DNA of 64,000 nt from Polynucleobacter sp. MG-Unter2-18 (GCF_018687675.1 NZ_CP061302.1:1252192-1316191); one strand, 5' to 3'. Shown: positions 1-9,846, counted from the stretch's first letter. The notes: a model not told the origin generated them from the letters alone. A program made the numbers and translations.

Positions 1-293
1 GGCCCCTCACCGCTATCAAAAGTGAGGCCCAATCCCATTGCGTCTGGAACAGTCAATATATCTGAAAATAGTATCGCGGCATCTAGGCCATAGCGATCTA
101 TAGGCTGCAGGGTAACTTCTGTTGCGTACTCTGGGCTTTTGGCTAAATCGAGAAAACTTCCAGCCTTAGCTCTGGTTTGGCGATACTCTGGAAGGTAGCG
201 TCCAGCCTGCCGCATCAACCAAACAGGCGTTCTTTCTGTTTTTTGAGAAAAACAAGCTCTTAAAAAAAGATCGTTCTCTAATTCTGCCGCCAT
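1..293 (-). CDS. hemE: Uroporphyrinogen decarboxylase, 5' part (runs off the left edge)
   Basis: HemE decarboxylates the four acetate side chains of uroporphyrinogen III to give coproporphyrinogen III, a cytoplasmic step shared by heme and bacteriochlorophyll synthesis. Only the first 97 codons are in the window. They carry the family's N-terminal signature: [17 protein letters not shown] at residues 22-38 (the invariant arginines that hold the substrate carboxylates), followed by an AAILFSDIL segment with the catalytic aspartate near residue 84. The ATG at 293 has a good ribosome site (TAGGTG, 7 bases upstream). It lies 17 bases after the stop of the B12-binding regulator gene, so the two are probably cotranscribed. 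Whether this is the only hemE of the genome cannot be seen. Confidence 0.95.
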   Translation of the reverse strand, partial: MAAELENDLFLRACFSQKTERTPVWLMRQAGRYLPEYRQTRAKAGSFLDLAKSPEYATEVTLQPIDRYGLDAAILFSDILTVPDAMGLGLTFDSGEG

Positions 294-310
294 GCACTGA
301 CACCTATGAA

Positions 311-1288
311 CTAGCGCAATCGCTCAACATAATAAGTTGCCTTTTCCAAGGCATCCGCTGCATCAAATCCAACCATGTCGGCACCCAATTCATCTACTAA
401 CTCAGGGTGTTGATTGAAAACAGGGCTGCCAACAATCACACCAACACGCGGATTTTTGGATTTAAGCTTGATTTCTTGAATCAGGTCTTTTAATTGCGGG
501 AACTGTTCACGTAAACTTGCCGATAGGCCAATGACATCAAACCACTCTGTCTGTGCCATGGAAACAATATCCTCTTGTGTAGCAGCCAACTCACCCCAGA
601 TTCTCCAGCCCGCTTTAGCAAAAAACTCAGAAACCATAAATAGCCCTAAGTTATGTTGCGAGCCCGGCAAGGGAACAAGCATGATGCTCGAACCAGTTTT
701 ATTTTGCTCTGCATATTGCTGGAAGATGGGACTTAAGTCATACATCAACTGCTTGATACGCCAAAGTGCAATCGTGACGTCGGTGAAGCTAGACTGATCA
801 TCCTCCCACATTTCACCCAGCTTTCTCGCAACTGGAGTTAATAAGAGTAAATAAATATTTTCGAGACTAACGCCTGAAGCATGAATATCTTTGACGTACT
901 TAACAGAGGTTCTCGCATCCTCTTGCAATACTAATTGCGTTAACTCGGTAATCGATTGTTGGGTAATCAGGTCGGCTGGAGGCGCTTTTAAAACTGAGGA
1001 AATCGATGTCTCTAGATGCTTCTCAACGATCAAGGGCAATATATTATTTTCAATCGTCTTGACTAGCGACTCAAGATACTCTTCTTCCGTGCAAGCTTTT
1101 TCTAATGGATGCGGGGTATCGTTTTTTTCAAATGTAGCCTTAGAGGGTGCATTTGCAACCAGGCAGTCCTCCCAGATGCTATTGGGCTCATTTGAGGGGG
1201 AATTCTGATTAAGTTTGGAGTCGTCTTGGCTAGATCTCTTTTTAGATTTAGCGATGCTCACTAGTCTGGATAAATTCATGAACATCAC
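311..1288 (-). CDS. AerR/PpaA-like cobalamin-binding regulator (copy 1)
   Basis: A 325-residue soluble protein built like the photosynthesis antirepressors AerR/PpaA. Residues 1-65 are a variable linker. A helical B12-binding cap (about 110-190) contains LGEMWEDD at 157-164, and a Rossmann-like B12 domain (about 200-322) contains SQHNLG at 210-215, SAS at 256-258 and VGSP at 286-289. The histidine at 212 is the expected cobalt ligand; the usual aspartate two residues before it is serine, as in the AerR group. AerR proteins bind B12 in a light-dependent way and modulate PpsR/CrtJ. This copy is about 24 kb from ppsR; a second copy lies directly beside it (25315). Its own role is inferred from fold only. 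Confidence 0.8.
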   Translation of the reverse strand: MMFMNLSRLVSIAKSKKRSSQDDSKLNQNSPSNEPNSIWEDCLVANAPSKATFEKNDTPHPLEKACTEEEYLESLVKTIENNILPLIVEKHLETSISSVLKAPPADLITQQSITELTQLVLQEDARTSVKYVKDIHASGVSLENIYLLLLTPVARKLGEMWEDDQSSFTDVTIALWRIKQLMYDLSPIFQQYAEQNKTGSSIMLVPLPGSQHNLGLFMVSEFFAKAGWRIWGELAATQEDIVSMAQTEWFDVIGLSASLREQFPQLKDLIQEIKLKSKNPRVGVIVGSPVFNQHPELVDELGADMVGFDAADALEKATYYVERLR

Positions 1289-1340
1289 CTGATCAGATCA
1301 CAGTCTCAAATCATTACTTGAGATCGCTATGACTGCCTAA

Positions 1341-1375
1341 GAGCCTATAAATGGGAATGTTTACTTTATAGGCTC
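1341..1375. terminator. 11-bp perfect inverted repeat downstream of bciB
   Basis: GAGCCTATAAA (1341-1351) pairs with TTTATAGGCTC (1365-1375) across a 13-base loop. It stands between the bciB stop and the aerR-like start. In the plus direction it is followed by ATTTTT; in the minus direction, which is that of the flanking genes, it is not followed by a T-run. It is therefore more likely an mRNA 3'-end stabiliser or a weak terminator than a strong intrinsic terminator for bciB. Confidence 0.45.
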
Positions 1376-1403
1376 ATTTTTGAAGATACTCAAATGAATT
1401 AGC

Positions 1404-2636
1404 TTAAGTACTTTCCCTAGACCCCTTTATTTCATCACTAGAAGGCCGTATTTCATATTTTTCAAGCAAAACCCAGGTGGCTTTAGGCACCATATTTTTT
1501 ATTTTGTGCGGCGCAATGCTACGTAAATGAATCACCGATTCGATTGCCTTCATCTCTACCCTCGCTTTAGCAAACTCTAGCCCTCGAGGCCCAAATCTCG
1601 GCATTACCCAGGCAAAAATACTGCGCATGAAGTTGGGCATCCGCTGCAATGGTAAGCCCCCTGCGGCGAGCTCCACATTTTTCATAAAGCCTTTAACGGG
1701 ACCCAAACGATTGCCAGCGGAACTCACCGGTTCAAGCGATAGCTCGTTAGAAAGGAGATTTATGAGCTCTTGACCTTTTGGATTGCGAACAATAATCCAT
1801 TGCTCCCCTGTGCCTGCCATATACCCCACCGTAATATCCGATAGGGAGTTGACGTAATCAACACAGGTTTTACAAGTCGTTGGGAAAAAATCTGCGGGCA
1901 AAGTGCTGAGAGGTAACTTTAAAAAAGGAATCTCTTGCACTTCACCATTTTTAAATCTCAATTCAACATGGTAATCGGCCCTAAATTCTAAATACGTAAT
2001 ATCTTCAGGATTGGGACTCAGCAAGCCTAAAAACTGATGAAAGTTTTCGGTTGTTGTGTTGTCAGAGCAAGGAGATCCAATGATGAGTAACTTCTCAAAT
2101 CCAAGCTCTTTTTCTAATGCTCTTGCAGCGTAGACTTGGCAAGGTATTCCTACCATCACTACTTTTTTATATCCCAGATCCCTTGCTTGCTCAAGATACT
2201 GAATGATGGGCGCATAACCCATCTTCATACCTCGACACTCGGCCATATCCTCCGCTTTAGTAACGATGACTGGGCTGGGTTTCCAGCGATCCTCGGGGTC
2301 AGAACGCATGGTAATAACAGCGTCAACCTCCCCTCTCTCTAATAGCACTTCACATAAGCGACTGATAATTCCTGTCCATTGCGCACCAGGCAATGGATTG
2401 ACTAGTCGAGCCCTAAACATGTGGAGATAAGCCCCAAAAAATACTTCATCCGAATTTTCTAGCTTACGCTCTCTACCATGAACTGATAGTTCGTATTTTG
2501 GGTAATCAGGTTGAATAAATTGACAGGCCGTAGCGCAGCGCTTCGGGGCTGAGGTGCGCGAAACTCCACAATCAGTACATAAGTCCCGATACGGAAGCTC
2601 TTGAATTAAATCCTGTCCTGCCAATACTTTATCCAA
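1404..2636 (-). CDS. bciB: Ferredoxin-dependent divinyl (proto)chlorophyllide 8-vinyl reductase
   Basis: BciB reduces the C8 vinyl group of divinyl chlorophyllide-type intermediates using ferredoxin, an FAD and Fe-S clusters. The 410-residue protein belongs to the F420-hydrogenase beta-subunit family. It begins with a cysteine cluster (C20, C23, C34, C38), has a central [18 protein letters not shown] segment and a later [21 protein letters not shown] segment holding further Fe-S cysteines. The length matches cyanobacterial-type BciB. Its start overlaps the end of dxs by 8 bases, implying translational coupling. No BchJ or BciA gene is visible in the window, so BciB is the likely route to 8-ethyl pigments here. 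A general coenzyme F420 enzyme is unlikely given the setting. Confidence 0.9.
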   Translation of the reverse strand: MDKVLAGQDLIQELPYRDLCTDCGVSRTSAPKRCATACQFIQPDYPKYELSVHGRERKLENSDEVFFGAYLHMFRARLVNPLPGAQWTGIISRLCEVLLERGEVDAVITMRSDPEDRWKPSPVIVTKAEDMAECRGMKMGYAPIIQYLEQARDLGYKKVVMVGIPCQVYAARALEKELGFEKLLIIGSPCSDNTTTENFHQFLGLLSPNPEDITYLEFRADYHVELRFKNGEVQEIPFLKLPLSTLPADFFPTTCKTCVDYVNSLSDITVGYMAGTGEQWIIVRNPKGQELINLLSNELSLEPVSSAGNRLGPVKGFMKNVELAAGGLPLQRMPNFMRSIFAWVMPRFGPRGLEFAKARVEMKAIESVIHLRSIAPHKIKNMVPKATWVLLEKYEIRPSSDEIKGSREST

Positions 2637-4512
2637 ATCGTGAAATAACGCTCTGCTTTATCTTCTGAGCAGAGAGTCCGTAATGATCTAAGAGTAGATT
2701 GACATCGCCATGCTCTACATACTCATCCGGCAATCCAAGTTGAAGAGTTTCTATTTGAATATTTTTATTTGACAGCACCTCAAGGCAAGCACTTCCAGCA
2801 CCCCCCTGAATCGCGCTATCTTCAATCAAGACCAGAGCGTCGTGAGACTGGGCAATAGTCAGAAGTAGCTCTTCATCAAGCGGCTTAACAAAGCGCATGT
2901 CTACTACAGTCGCATTGATTTCTTCAGCCACATCTAAGGCAGAATATAAAATCGGTCCAAAGCAGATAAAAGCAATTTTTTTCTTTGCTAGCACTCCATT
3001 ATTTAAAGTGCGCACTATGCGGCCCTTACCAATTGCTAGAGTATCTAATGAAGGCTCAGTTGGAGTACCAATACCAGAACCACGTGGATATCGTACAGCT
3101 GCCGGGCCATCATGTTTGAAAGCAGTACTCAACATAGCACGGCATTCTTGCTCATTCGAAGGCGTCATCAGAACTAAGTTTGGCAGGCACCGTAAGAAAG
3201 CAACATCAAATGCGCCAGCATGCGTTGCACCATCCGCACCCACGATACCAGCACGATCAATCGCGAAAACAATCGGGAGATTCTGCAAGGTGACATCGTG
3301 AATCAGCTGATCGTAGCCGCGCTGTAAAAAGGTGGAGTAAATCGCTACTACCGGCTTTAAGCCCTCACAGGCAATTCCAGCAGCAAAGGTAACGGCATGT
3401 TGCTCTGCAATCCCAACGTCATAGTAGCGATCAGGAAAGCGAGCTTCAAATTCGTTTAATCCAGAGCCCTCACGCATGGCTGGCGTAATCGCAATCAGCC
3501 GCTCATCCGCAGCCCCCATATCGCATAACCATTCACCAAATACTTGAGTGAAGGTTTTCTTACTGGCTTTACCGGCTTGAATTCCGATGCTGGCATCAAA
3601 TTTTCCTGGGCCATGATAAAGAATAGGATCCTCTTCCGCCCGACCATAGCCTTTACCTTTTTTGGTAATGATGTGAAGAAACTGAGGGCCCTCAGTTTGA
3701 GCAAGATGTTTGATGTTTTCTAAGGTGGGAATTAATACATCTAAGTCATGCCCATCAATTGGCCCGTAGTAATCAAATCCAAACTCTTCAAAAATTGTAG
3801 CTGGGCCAACCATTCCTTTTGCATGACCCTCAAGTCTTTTTGCGAACTCGCGTATCGGCGGAGCAACCGATAAAACCTTGTCGATACCTCTTTTGGTCGC
3901 GGCATACATCGAGCCCGATATGAGTTTGACTAAATAGCGATTGAGCGCACCGACTGCTGGTGAAATCGACATCTCGTTGTCATTGAGTATTACTATCAAA
4001 GGTACTTTTTTATTTACGCCAGCATTGTTCATGGCTTCGAATGCCATACCAGCACTCATAGCGCCATCACCAATAATGGCCACTACGCTGCGTTTTTCAT
4101 TTTTAGTCTTCGCTGCCACTGCCATCCCTAAGGCAGCCGAGATACTCGTTGAAGAGTGCGCAGTACCAAAAGCGTCATACTCACTCTCACTGCGCTTTGG
4201 AAATCCTGAAATACCGCCATATTGGCGAAGTGTGGACATTCCCTCACGTCGCCCCGTCAGCACCTTATGGGCATAACTTTGATGACCTACATCCCAAATC
4301 ATTCGATCATGAGGAGTATTAAATACGTAATGCAGAGCAATAGCAAGTTCTACGGTGCCCAGATTAGAGGATAAATGCCCCCCAGTACTAGAGACTGAGT
4401 TGAGAATAAAGCTGCGTAATTCTTGAGCTATTTGAGGAAGCTGATTAGGCTCATAAGTCCTCAAATCAGCAGGATTAGTGATAGTCTCGAGAAGATTGGT
4501 GACTTTTAACAT
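2629..4512 (-). CDS. dxs: 1-deoxy-D-xylulose-5-phosphate synthase
   Basis: Dxs condenses pyruvate and glyceraldehyde 3-phosphate, the first step of the MEP isoprenoid pathway. The 627-residue sequence is full length. It has [15 protein letters not shown] near residue 75, the thiamine-diphosphate motif [18 protein letters not shown] (about 148-165), a central transketolase pyrimidine domain with [16 protein letters not shown], and a C-terminal transketolase domain. It starts 6 bases after hemA ends. Placing dxs between hemA and bciB suggests it boosts isoprenoid supply for phytol and carotenoids when pigment genes are on. A separate housekeeping dxs may exist elsewhere, which cannot be seen here. 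Confidence 0.97.
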   Translation of the reverse strand: MLKVTNLLETITNPADLRTYEPNQLPQIAQELRSFILNSVSSTGGHLSSNLGTVELAIALHYVFNTPHDRMIWDVGHQSYAHKVLTGRREGMSTLRQYGGISGFPKRSESEYDAFGTAHSSTSISAALGMAVAAKTKNEKRSVVAIIGDGAMSAGMAFEAMNNAGVNKKVPLIVILNDNEMSISPAVGALNRYLVKLISGSMYAATKRGIDKVLSVAPPIREFAKRLEGHAKGMVGPATIFEEFGFDYYGPIDGHDLDVLIPTLENIKHLAQTEGPQFLHIITKKGKGYGRAEEDPILYHGPGKFDASIGIQAGKASKKTFTQVFGEWLCDMGAADERLIAITPAMREGSGLNEFEARFPDRYYDVGIAEQHAVTFAAGIACEGLKPVVAIYSTFLQRGYDQLIHDVTLQNLPIVFAIDRAGIVGADGATHAGAFDVAFLRCLPNLVLMTPSNEQECRAMLSTAFKHDGPAAVRYPRGSGIGTPTEPSLDTLAIGKGRIVRTLNNGVLAKKKIAFICFGPILYSALDVAEEINATVVDMRFVKPLDEELLLTIAQSHDALVLIEDSAIQGGAGSACLEVLSNKNIQIETLQLGLPDEYVEHGDVNLLLDHYGLSAQKIKQSVISRFG

Positions 4513-4518
4513 GGTAAT

Positions 4519-5829
4519 TTACTTAGATGTATAAATTGTCGAAATGATCTTCTTAAAATCTTCCAGATTTTCATGGCTAGAGTTCTGAAGCGCACAAATT
4601 GGGGCATGCATAAATTTATTGGCTAGTGCACTAGCCATTTGAGAAAGAACAATCATGGGATCCTCTCCTTTGGCAATTCTTCTACCTGCTTTTTCCAGTT
4701 CAATTTTTTGATACCGCTCACCCACATCCTGAATCGATTTAATGATGGGCACTACTGCTCTTTTTTCTAAGGCTTGATAAAACTCGATCACCCCTTTTTC
4801 AATAATCTTTTCTGCTTCATGGACAGACTCTGTGCGATTGGCTTTGCCCGCGCTCACAATCTCACCCAGGTCATCGATAGAATATAAATAGGCATCTTTG
4901 ACACTCTTAATCTCAGATTCAAAGTCTCTTGGAACGGCTAAATCAATTAAAACCATGGGTCGAAACTGCCTTGCTTTCAAGGCTGTTTTAACCATGCCTA
5001 GGCCGATAATGGGCAATGAACTTGCTGTGCAAGATACCACTACATCGTATTCATGTAGGTGCTGGGCTAACTCGTGTAATGGGAATGCTTCAGTGACTAA
5101 ATTTTGATCGGCGAAGGCTTTGATTAATTCACTACCCCTATCCACCGTGCGATTAGAGATCGCAATCTTTTTTGGCTTCTTCCCAGCAAAATGACTTGCA
5201 CATAGGCCGATCATTTCTCCTGCGCCGATAAACAGCACATTACATCCATTGATGTCACCAAAAATACGCTGAACTAATTTGATTGAGGCGCCCGCCATCG
5301 ATACCGAATGAGCGCCAATTTGAGTGCTGCCACGAACCACCTTGGCAACTGAGAAAGTTTTATCAAACAATGGCTTTAAATATGCGCCGACAGTCCCTAC
5401 TTGATTAGCGCAATCAATTGCCTTCTTCATTTGTCCGAGAATTTGGGTCTCTCCGAGCACCATAGAATCTAGGCCACTACCCACCCTAAAGGCATGCTTA
5501 ACAGCATCTGCTGATGTTGCAGAGTAAATGTAGGGACGCAGCGCATTACCCTGAACATTATTTTGCGCTGCTAACCAATCAAAAGCTCTTTTTTCAAAGT
5601 CGTTATCTGCGTACTCAATGTCATTTGCAGCACAGTAAATTTCCATACGATTGCAGGTCGATAGAATTGCCACTTCAGGGCTGCTGTTTGAATTTTTCCC
5701 CTGCAAGTACTTACGCAAATCAATCAATGAGTCTTGCAAAATCTCAGGGGCTACGGCAACACTTTCCCGAATATCTATCGGAGCAGTATGATGATTGACA
5801 CCAAGATTAAGTAGTTTCATGCTGGCCAT
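4519..5829 (-). CDS. hemA: Glutamyl-tRNA reductase
   Basis: HemA reduces glutamyl-tRNA(Glu) to glutamate-1-semialdehyde with NADPH, the committed and usually rate-limiting step of C5 tetrapyrrole synthesis. The catalytic motif is STCNRMEIYC near residue 58, followed by the signature GSGLDSMVLGETQILGQMK (about 117-135), a NADPH Rossmann motif with GAGEMIGL, and a helical dimerisation tail. Two ATGs (5829 and 5820) are possible. The first lies 3 bases after the tspO stop with GGGGGC upstream; MKLLNLG at 5820 resembles the usual family start. Finding the C5 enzyme in the pigment operon, rather than ALA synthase, fits a betaproteobacterium. Confidence 0.96.
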   Translation of the reverse strand: MASMKLLNLGVNHHTAPIDIRESVAVAPEILQDSLIDLRKYLQGKNSNSSPEVAILSTCNRMEIYCAANDIEYADNDFEKRAFDWLAAQNNVQGNALRPYIYSATSADAVKHAFRVGSGLDSMVLGETQILGQMKKAIDCANQVGTVGAYLKPLFDKTFSVAKVVRGSTQIGAHSVSMAGASIKLVQRIFGDINGCNVLFIGAGEMIGLCASHFAGKKPKKIAISNRTVDRGSELIKAFADQNLVTEAFPLHELAQHLHEYDVVVSCTASSLPIIGLGMVKTALKARQFRPMVLIDLAVPRDFESEIKSVKDAYLYSIDDLGEIVSAGKANRTESVHEAEKIIEKGVIEFYQALEKRAVVPIIKSIQDVGERYQKIELEKAGRRIAKGEDPMIVLSQMASALANKFMHAPICALQNSSHENLEDFKKIISTIYTSK

Positions 5830-5832
5830 TGT

Positions 5833-6318
5833 TTAATAAGCCCCCGGATTGAGAACTAGAGTCTCCCAGTTCAGACACATCGCGATAGTGACCCAAATCA
5901 AATAAGGCAACATTAAAAAGGCTGCCAACTTATGAATAGGCCACATAACCACCATAATTCCTAAGACAGATAACCATAGAAAGCCTGCCTCTATCAGAGA
6001 CCAATCTGGATGGTGCATACGAAAGTAAAAGATGCTCCAGAGGATATTTAAGAAACTATTGAGCACAAATAGGCTGACCAAGGAAATTCTCTGCGACCTT
6101 GTTGGGTGATTGTTAAAAGCAATCATCCAAGCAGCTGCCGATAGTATGAAAATAATCGTCCAGATCAAACCAAAGGCCCAATCTGGCGGTTTCCAAGCCG
6201 GCTGCTTCAACGAGAAATACCAAGGCCCGATCTCTGTAGCTAATCCACCCGCAACAGAAGTAATGATCATCCATGCGGCGATCATTAGAAGGTACTTGCG
6301 CTCGAAGAAAATCTTCAT
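5833..6318 (-). CDS. tspO: TspO/MBR tryptophan-rich sensory protein
   Basis: A 161-residue integral membrane protein with five predicted spans and the family's tryptophan-rich pattern (GPWYFSLKQPAWKPPDWAF at about 32-50, then W53, W64 and further tryptophans). TspO binds porphyrins, and in Rhodobacter it acts as an oxygen-dependent negative modulator of photosynthesis gene expression by affecting tetrapyrrole export or breakdown. The gene overlaps bchP by 4 bases and is 3 bases from hemA, so it is made together with the pigment enzymes. That position between bchP and hemA supports a role in tetrapyrrole homeostasis. Confidence 0.93.
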   Translation of the reverse strand: MKIFFERKYLLMIAAWMIITSVAGGLATEIGPWYFSLKQPAWKPPDWAFGLIWTIIFILSAAAWMIAFNNHPTRSQRISLVSLFVLNSFLNILWSIFYFRMHHPDWSLIEAGFLWLSVLGIMVVMWPIHKLAAFLMLPYLIWVTIAMCLNWETLVLNPGAY

Positions 6319-7520
6319 GCCTTAGCTAATCCCAATAAATGCCCCATATCTTTGAAGAAGATCTTGATATGAGCCAAAGGCTTTTTGCGTACAAGTTTTT
6401 TATTCATATAAGACTCGAAGGTCAGCTTCTGAACATCCTTGTCTTCACACATTTTGACAAAACTCTCGCGTCGCTTGTCAGTTGTGTACCAAAAATACTG
6501 CATGATTCCCAATACCCAGAAAGTCATACGATGCTCTTTCATAAAGCGCTTTCTGGCTAACTGTAACTTTGCGGGATCATTGCTCTCTACAAATTCATAG
6601 ACAGCCTCGCCTGCTAATTGACCCCCCAGCATGGCGTAATAAATTCCTTCGCCAGACGCCGGGGCAACCACTCCTGCTGCATCACCAGCCAACACAACCT
6701 GCTGTCCATCATCCCATTTTTTAAGGGGCTTCATCGGCAAAGGTGCGCCCTCATGCCTGATGAGCTCCGCACCCTCAAGACCCACATCTGAGCGCAGCTT
6801 GGCAACAGCATTCCTTAAGGAGAAGCCTTTGTCAGCACTTCCAGTACCGATACTGATCGTATCGCCGTGAGGAAATACCCAGCCATAAAAATCGGGGGAG
6901 ATCGGCTTTTGATACACCACATCACATCGGGTGGAATCAAAATGATGTGGCGTGTTTGGCGGAGTTTTAATGATTTCGTGATACGCAAAGACGTAATTGG
7001 CTTCAGCACAACCCTTTACTCCAGCACTTCTTCCAACTTGAGACTTAGCACCATCAGCGCCAATCACTGCTTTAGTAAGAACACTTTTGATAGCACCAGA
7101 ATCGCCATCACGCGATCCTCTTGTGCGGTAATGAATGCGAGCCAGTGGGCCTTCACGTGTCAGAGTTTCAAAAAGACCATCTTCCCGAGTTGCTCCAGCA
7201 GCAACGGCGCGCTTGCGCAACCATTCATCAAATTGGGCTCGATCGACCATGCCAACAAAGCCATTATCAATCGGGATATCAACCGCTTTTCCGAGCGGTG
7301 AAACCATACGTGCTGATTTTGCCTTAGCAACTAACAGCTCATCGGGAATCTCAAAGTCTTTTATTAAGCGCGGAGGAATTGCTCCGCCGCAAGGCTTCAC
7401 TCTGCCTCGCTTATCAAGCAATAAAACTTGCTTGCCTTTTTTAGCCAATGTTTGGGCTGCCGTAGCTCCTGCTGGACCACCGCCAATCACAACCGCGTCA
7501 TAAATAAATTCTGTTCCCAT
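6315..7520 (-). CDS. bchP: Geranylgeranyl diphosphate/bacteriochlorophyll reductase
   Basis: BchP reduces three double bonds of the geranylgeranyl tail, turning geranylgeranyl-bacteriochlorophyll into the phytylated pigment. The 401-residue flavoprotein has an N-terminal FAD dinucleotide motif, VVIGGGPAGATAAQTLA at about 11-27, the PCGGAIPP substrate loop, and a second FAD segment GDAAGVVAPASGEGIYYAM near residue 280. It is full length for the GG-reductase family. It lies 5 bases downstream of the PucC-like transporter gene and overlaps tspO by 4 bases. The order bchG-bch2-bchP is the classical one in purple bacteria. Confidence 0.96.
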   Translation of the reverse strand: MGTEFIYDAVVIGGGPAGATAAQTLAKKGKQVLLLDKRGRVKPCGGAIPPRLIKDFEIPDELLVAKAKSARMVSPLGKAVDIPIDNGFVGMVDRAQFDEWLRKRAVAAGATREDGLFETLTREGPLARIHYRTRGSRDGDSGAIKSVLTKAVIGADGAKSQVGRSAGVKGCAEANYVFAYHEIIKTPPNTPHHFDSTRCDVVYQKPISPDFYGWVFPHGDTISIGTGSADKGFSLRNAVAKLRSDVGLEGAELIRHEGAPLPMKPLKKWDDGQQVVLAGDAAGVVAPASGEGIYYAMLGGQLAGEAVYEFVESNDPAKLQLARKRFMKEHRMTFWVLGIMQYFWYTTDKRRESFVKMCEDKDVQKLTFESYMNKKLVRKKPLAHIKIFFKDMGHLLGLAKA

Positions 7521-7525
7521 TCGCT

Positions 7526-8854
7526 TTACCTCGCTTGACTCGTAGTGCTATTTTTTCTCTCAACTAGAGAGGCCATATATGCTGAAACAACAAACAACAG
7601 TGCTTCGATAAAAAAGACGCTGGAGTATGCAAAAGCAGGATTGGTGAAAATGGATCTCGCTAAATCACTAGCCCCAGCACCAATTAATCCACCCAAGCCA
7701 AAGGCAATGGCTTGCGCACCACCCCAAAGCCCAATGCGCACACCCTCTTTGCCTGCTCCACCCACTACCGCTAATCGCATCATGGAGGCAATCGCTGCAA
7801 TTGAAAAAGCGCCATTTGCCAAGCCAAGCAAAAAGACATTCGGCTTTAATGGCCAGTCTCCTTCTAGCAAACCAGCTAAAACTAATCCAAACATGGCTAA
7901 TGCAGAAGCAAGACAGCCATAAATCATCCATGAACGGAGTGAACCAAAATATTTGCGCAATCGACTCGATCCACAGACGGCGACCAATAGCATTCCGGTC
8001 AACACACCAGCATGCTGAATACCCGATAGACTGGTTGTCTCACCCAAGGTGTATTTAAAAACCATTCCTGCAAATGGTTCCAGAATTAAATCCTGTGCAC
8101 TAAATGCCAGCATCGATAAAAAGATAAAGATCGTAAATCGCTTGGTATCTGGATCAGCCAAAATATCGCTTAAGGCTTTTTTGAAGGGGACTTTTTTATC
8201 TTTCTTCACTCTACTATTTTGTAGATCATGACCTTCTAGCTTGAACAGGGCTGCAAAAGAAAGCGCCATAGCAGACAGAGAGATGATGCCGGAGATCAAG
8301 ATCACTTTTTCTGGTTCATACGGATCTAAAAATTTTCCAGCAATACCGCTCGTCATGGCAAAACCAAAAATCATCATGAGCCATACTGTTGTAGCAGCAG
8401 CTGCTCTGCGCTCGTCGCTGACACCCTTCGCTAGCAGTGCCAGCAAGGATGTACCACTCATACTGACGCCAACACCAATAAAGAAGAAAGCAACAATCGC
8501 TGAGGCAATGCCTAAGAGAAGATGCACTCCCATTAATGTTGTCGCGATAGCAGCACCAAATCCGCCTAAGGCTAATAAAGTAATTCCACCCAATATCCAA
8601 GGCGTTTTCTTAGCCCCACTATCGGACTCAAAGCCCATTCTTGGACGAATGACTTGTACAAAATAATGAATGGCCACTAAAAAGCCCGGGAGACTCGCTG
8701 GCAAGGCTAACTCGACAACCATGATTCGATTCAAGGTGGATGTCGTCATCACCACAATAGCCCCGATGCAAGCTTGCACAAGTCCAATGCGAACGATACT
8801 CAGCCATCCGAATGTCGAAAGATTTAATAGCGGTTGACTAATTGCGATACTCAT
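7526..8854 (-). CDS. BCH/PucC-family major facilitator protein (Bch2-like)
   Basis: A 442-residue polytopic protein with about 12 membrane spans, related to LhaA and PucC (BCH/PUC subfamily of the major facilitator superfamily). It shares with LhaA in this window the N-terminal pattern STLNRIMVVELALPASL and the central SAQDLILEPFAG, which corresponds to SMQDIILEPYGG in LhaA. Such proteins help deliver or insert bacteriochlorophyll into LH complexes; the exact substrate is unknown. It sits between bchG and bchP, the place of orf428/bch2 in Rhodobacter, and its start overlaps the bchG stop by one base. It could take over the role of PucC, but no LH2 genes are visible. Confidence 0.9.
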   Translation of the reverse strand: MSIAISQPLLNLSTFGWLSIVRIGLVQACIGAIVVMTTSTLNRIMVVELALPASLPGFLVAIHYFVQVIRPRMGFESDSGAKKTPWILGGITLLALGGFGAAIATTLMGVHLLLGIASAIVAFFFIGVGVSMSGTSLLALLAKGVSDERRAAAATTVWLMMIFGFAMTSGIAGKFLDPYEPEKVILISGIISLSAMALSFAALFKLEGHDLQNSRVKKDKKVPFKKALSDILADPDTKRFTIFIFLSMLAFSAQDLILEPFAGMVFKYTLGETTSLSGIQHAGVLTGMLLVAVCGSSRLRKYFGSLRSWMIYGCLASALAMFGLVLAGLLEGDWPLKPNVFLLGLANGAFSIAAIASMMRLAVVGGAGKEGVRIGLWGGAQAIAFGLGGLIGAGASDLARSIFTNPAFAYSSVFFIEALLFVVSAYMASLVERKNSTTSQAR

Positions 8855-9732
8855 TAGCTATCCATCCCCATCACTGCAAAAGCAGAAACCATCATTCCAG
8901 TAACCAAGACAGGCACTCCAAAGCCACTATAAAAAAGTGCTTTCTCTATGGGCCGCTTTAAAAAATCCCTTAATAAAATCACTTGCGCTACGATCAGTAG
9001 GCCAATGACTAAGGCATACATTTCCTTATTCCAAGATAGCAGCAGGCATAGCACCACTACCTGCGGAATCAACATGAATGCAGCTGCAACTTGCGCTGCT
9101 CTTTTGGCCCCGAGTTGCACAGGCAAGGAGCGCACTCCCATTTGCCGATCACCTTCAATCGCTTTAAAGTCATTTAAAGTCATGATGCCGTGAGCACTTG
9201 CGCTGTAAAGGCCGGCAAGTATTAGCGATGGTTTATTTGGCATTAAGCCACCTGAGAGCAAGGTAGCTCCGGTAACCCATGCCAAACCTTCGTAACTAAT
9301 TCCGCACGCAAGATTTCCAAACCAACCATTATTTTTAAAGCGAATTGGCGGCATGCTGTAGAGCCATGCAAGCACTAAGGCTAATAAGGTTGCGGCAAAT
9401 CCAATCGGACCCAAATAACTTCCCACCCAAATGGAAATCAAAGACCATAGGATCGCAATGTATAAACCCCAACGACCAGGTATGCGACCAGAGGGTATTG
9501 GACGCATGGGCTCATTGATCGCATCTACGTGTCGATCAAACCAATCATTGACCGCCTGACTAGAAGCGCAAACTAGTGGGCCAGTCAGGGCCAGTCCAAC
9601 AAGAAAAATCGGTAAATTGTCAGCAATTTTTTCACTGCCAGTGATTGATCCACAAGCGAAGGCCCACATTGGCGGAAACCAAGTGATGGGCTTTAAAAGC
9701 GTCAAAATTGCTTTAGGATCAGGCAGATTCAT
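8854..9732 (-). CDS. bchG: Bacteriochlorophyll a synthase (geranylgeranyl transferase)
   Basis: BchG, a UbiA-family membrane prenyltransferase, esterifies bacteriochlorophyllide a with geranylgeranyl diphosphate. The diphosphate-binding motif NDWFDRHVDAINEP is present near residue 70, with a second acidic motif NDFKAIEGDRQMG near 195 and about eight membrane spans. The start is set at the ATG at 9732 (MNLPDPKAILTLLKP). A longer frame could begin at a TTG at 9768, but that codon lies inside a perfect PpsR operator and is rejected. First gene of the bchG-bch2-bchP-tspO-hemA-dxs-bciB run. Confidence 0.95.
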   Translation of the reverse strand: MNLPDPKAILTLLKPITWFPPMWAFACGSITGSEKIADNLPIFLVGLALTGPLVCASSQAVNDWFDRHVDAINEPMRPIPSGRIPGRWGLYIAILWSLISIWVGSYLGPIGFAATLLALVLAWLYSMPPIRFKNNGWFGNLACGISYEGLAWVTGATLLSGGLMPNKPSLILAGLYSASAHGIMTLNDFKAIEGDRQMGVRSLPVQLGAKRAAQVAAAFMLIPQVVVLCLLLSWNKEMYALVIGLLIVAQVILLRDFLKRPIEKALFYSGFGVPVLVTGMMVSAFAVMGMDS

Positions 9733-9762
9733 GTAAATGATTTTGTCATTGACATTTAAAAG

Positions 9763-9780
9763 TGTCAATTAAATTTGACA
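9763..9780. promoter_or_regulatory. PpsR/CrtJ operator upstream of bchG
   Basis: TGTCAATTAAATTTGACA is a perfect palindromic match to the TGT-N12-ACA site of PpsR/CrtJ. On the minus strand its distal half reads TTGACA, a perfect -35 hexamer, followed after 17 bases by CAAAAT as a poor -10. A repressor bound here would cover the -35. The bchG ATG at 9732 is close behind, so the leader would be very short. Assignment rests on sequence match only. Confidence 0.75.
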
Positions 9781-9786
9781 CTTTTA

Positions 9787-9806
9787 TCACCTGTTTTTAC
9801 AAGTGA
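9787..9806. other. Small inverted repeat between ispH and bchG
   Basis: TCACCTGT (9787-9794) pairs with ACAAGTGA (9799-9806), an 8-bp stem with one wobble pair and a 4-base loop, just downstream of ispH and directly before the bchG operator. No T-run follows in the minus direction. It may mark the 3' end of the long bchF-ispH transcript. Confidence 0.3.
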
Positions 9807-9846
9807 AAACCCTTATAGAACAGCACTTAGGAGAAAAAAGAGGGGT

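Noticed and set aside
2897..3301. 134-codon plus-strand frame opposite dxs
   Set aside because: Antisense shadow of dxs.
7135..7503. 122-codon plus-strand frame opposite bchP
   Set aside because: Antisense to bchP; codon pattern follows the bchP frame.
9737..9754. Second PpsR site 8 bp from the bchG operator
   Set aside because: Only the ACA half is right; the other half reads ATG, so it is at best a half-site.
9733..9768. Longer bchG start at TTG 9768
   Set aside because: The codon lies inside the perfect PpsR operator; MNLPDPKAILTLLKP at 9732 fits the family start.
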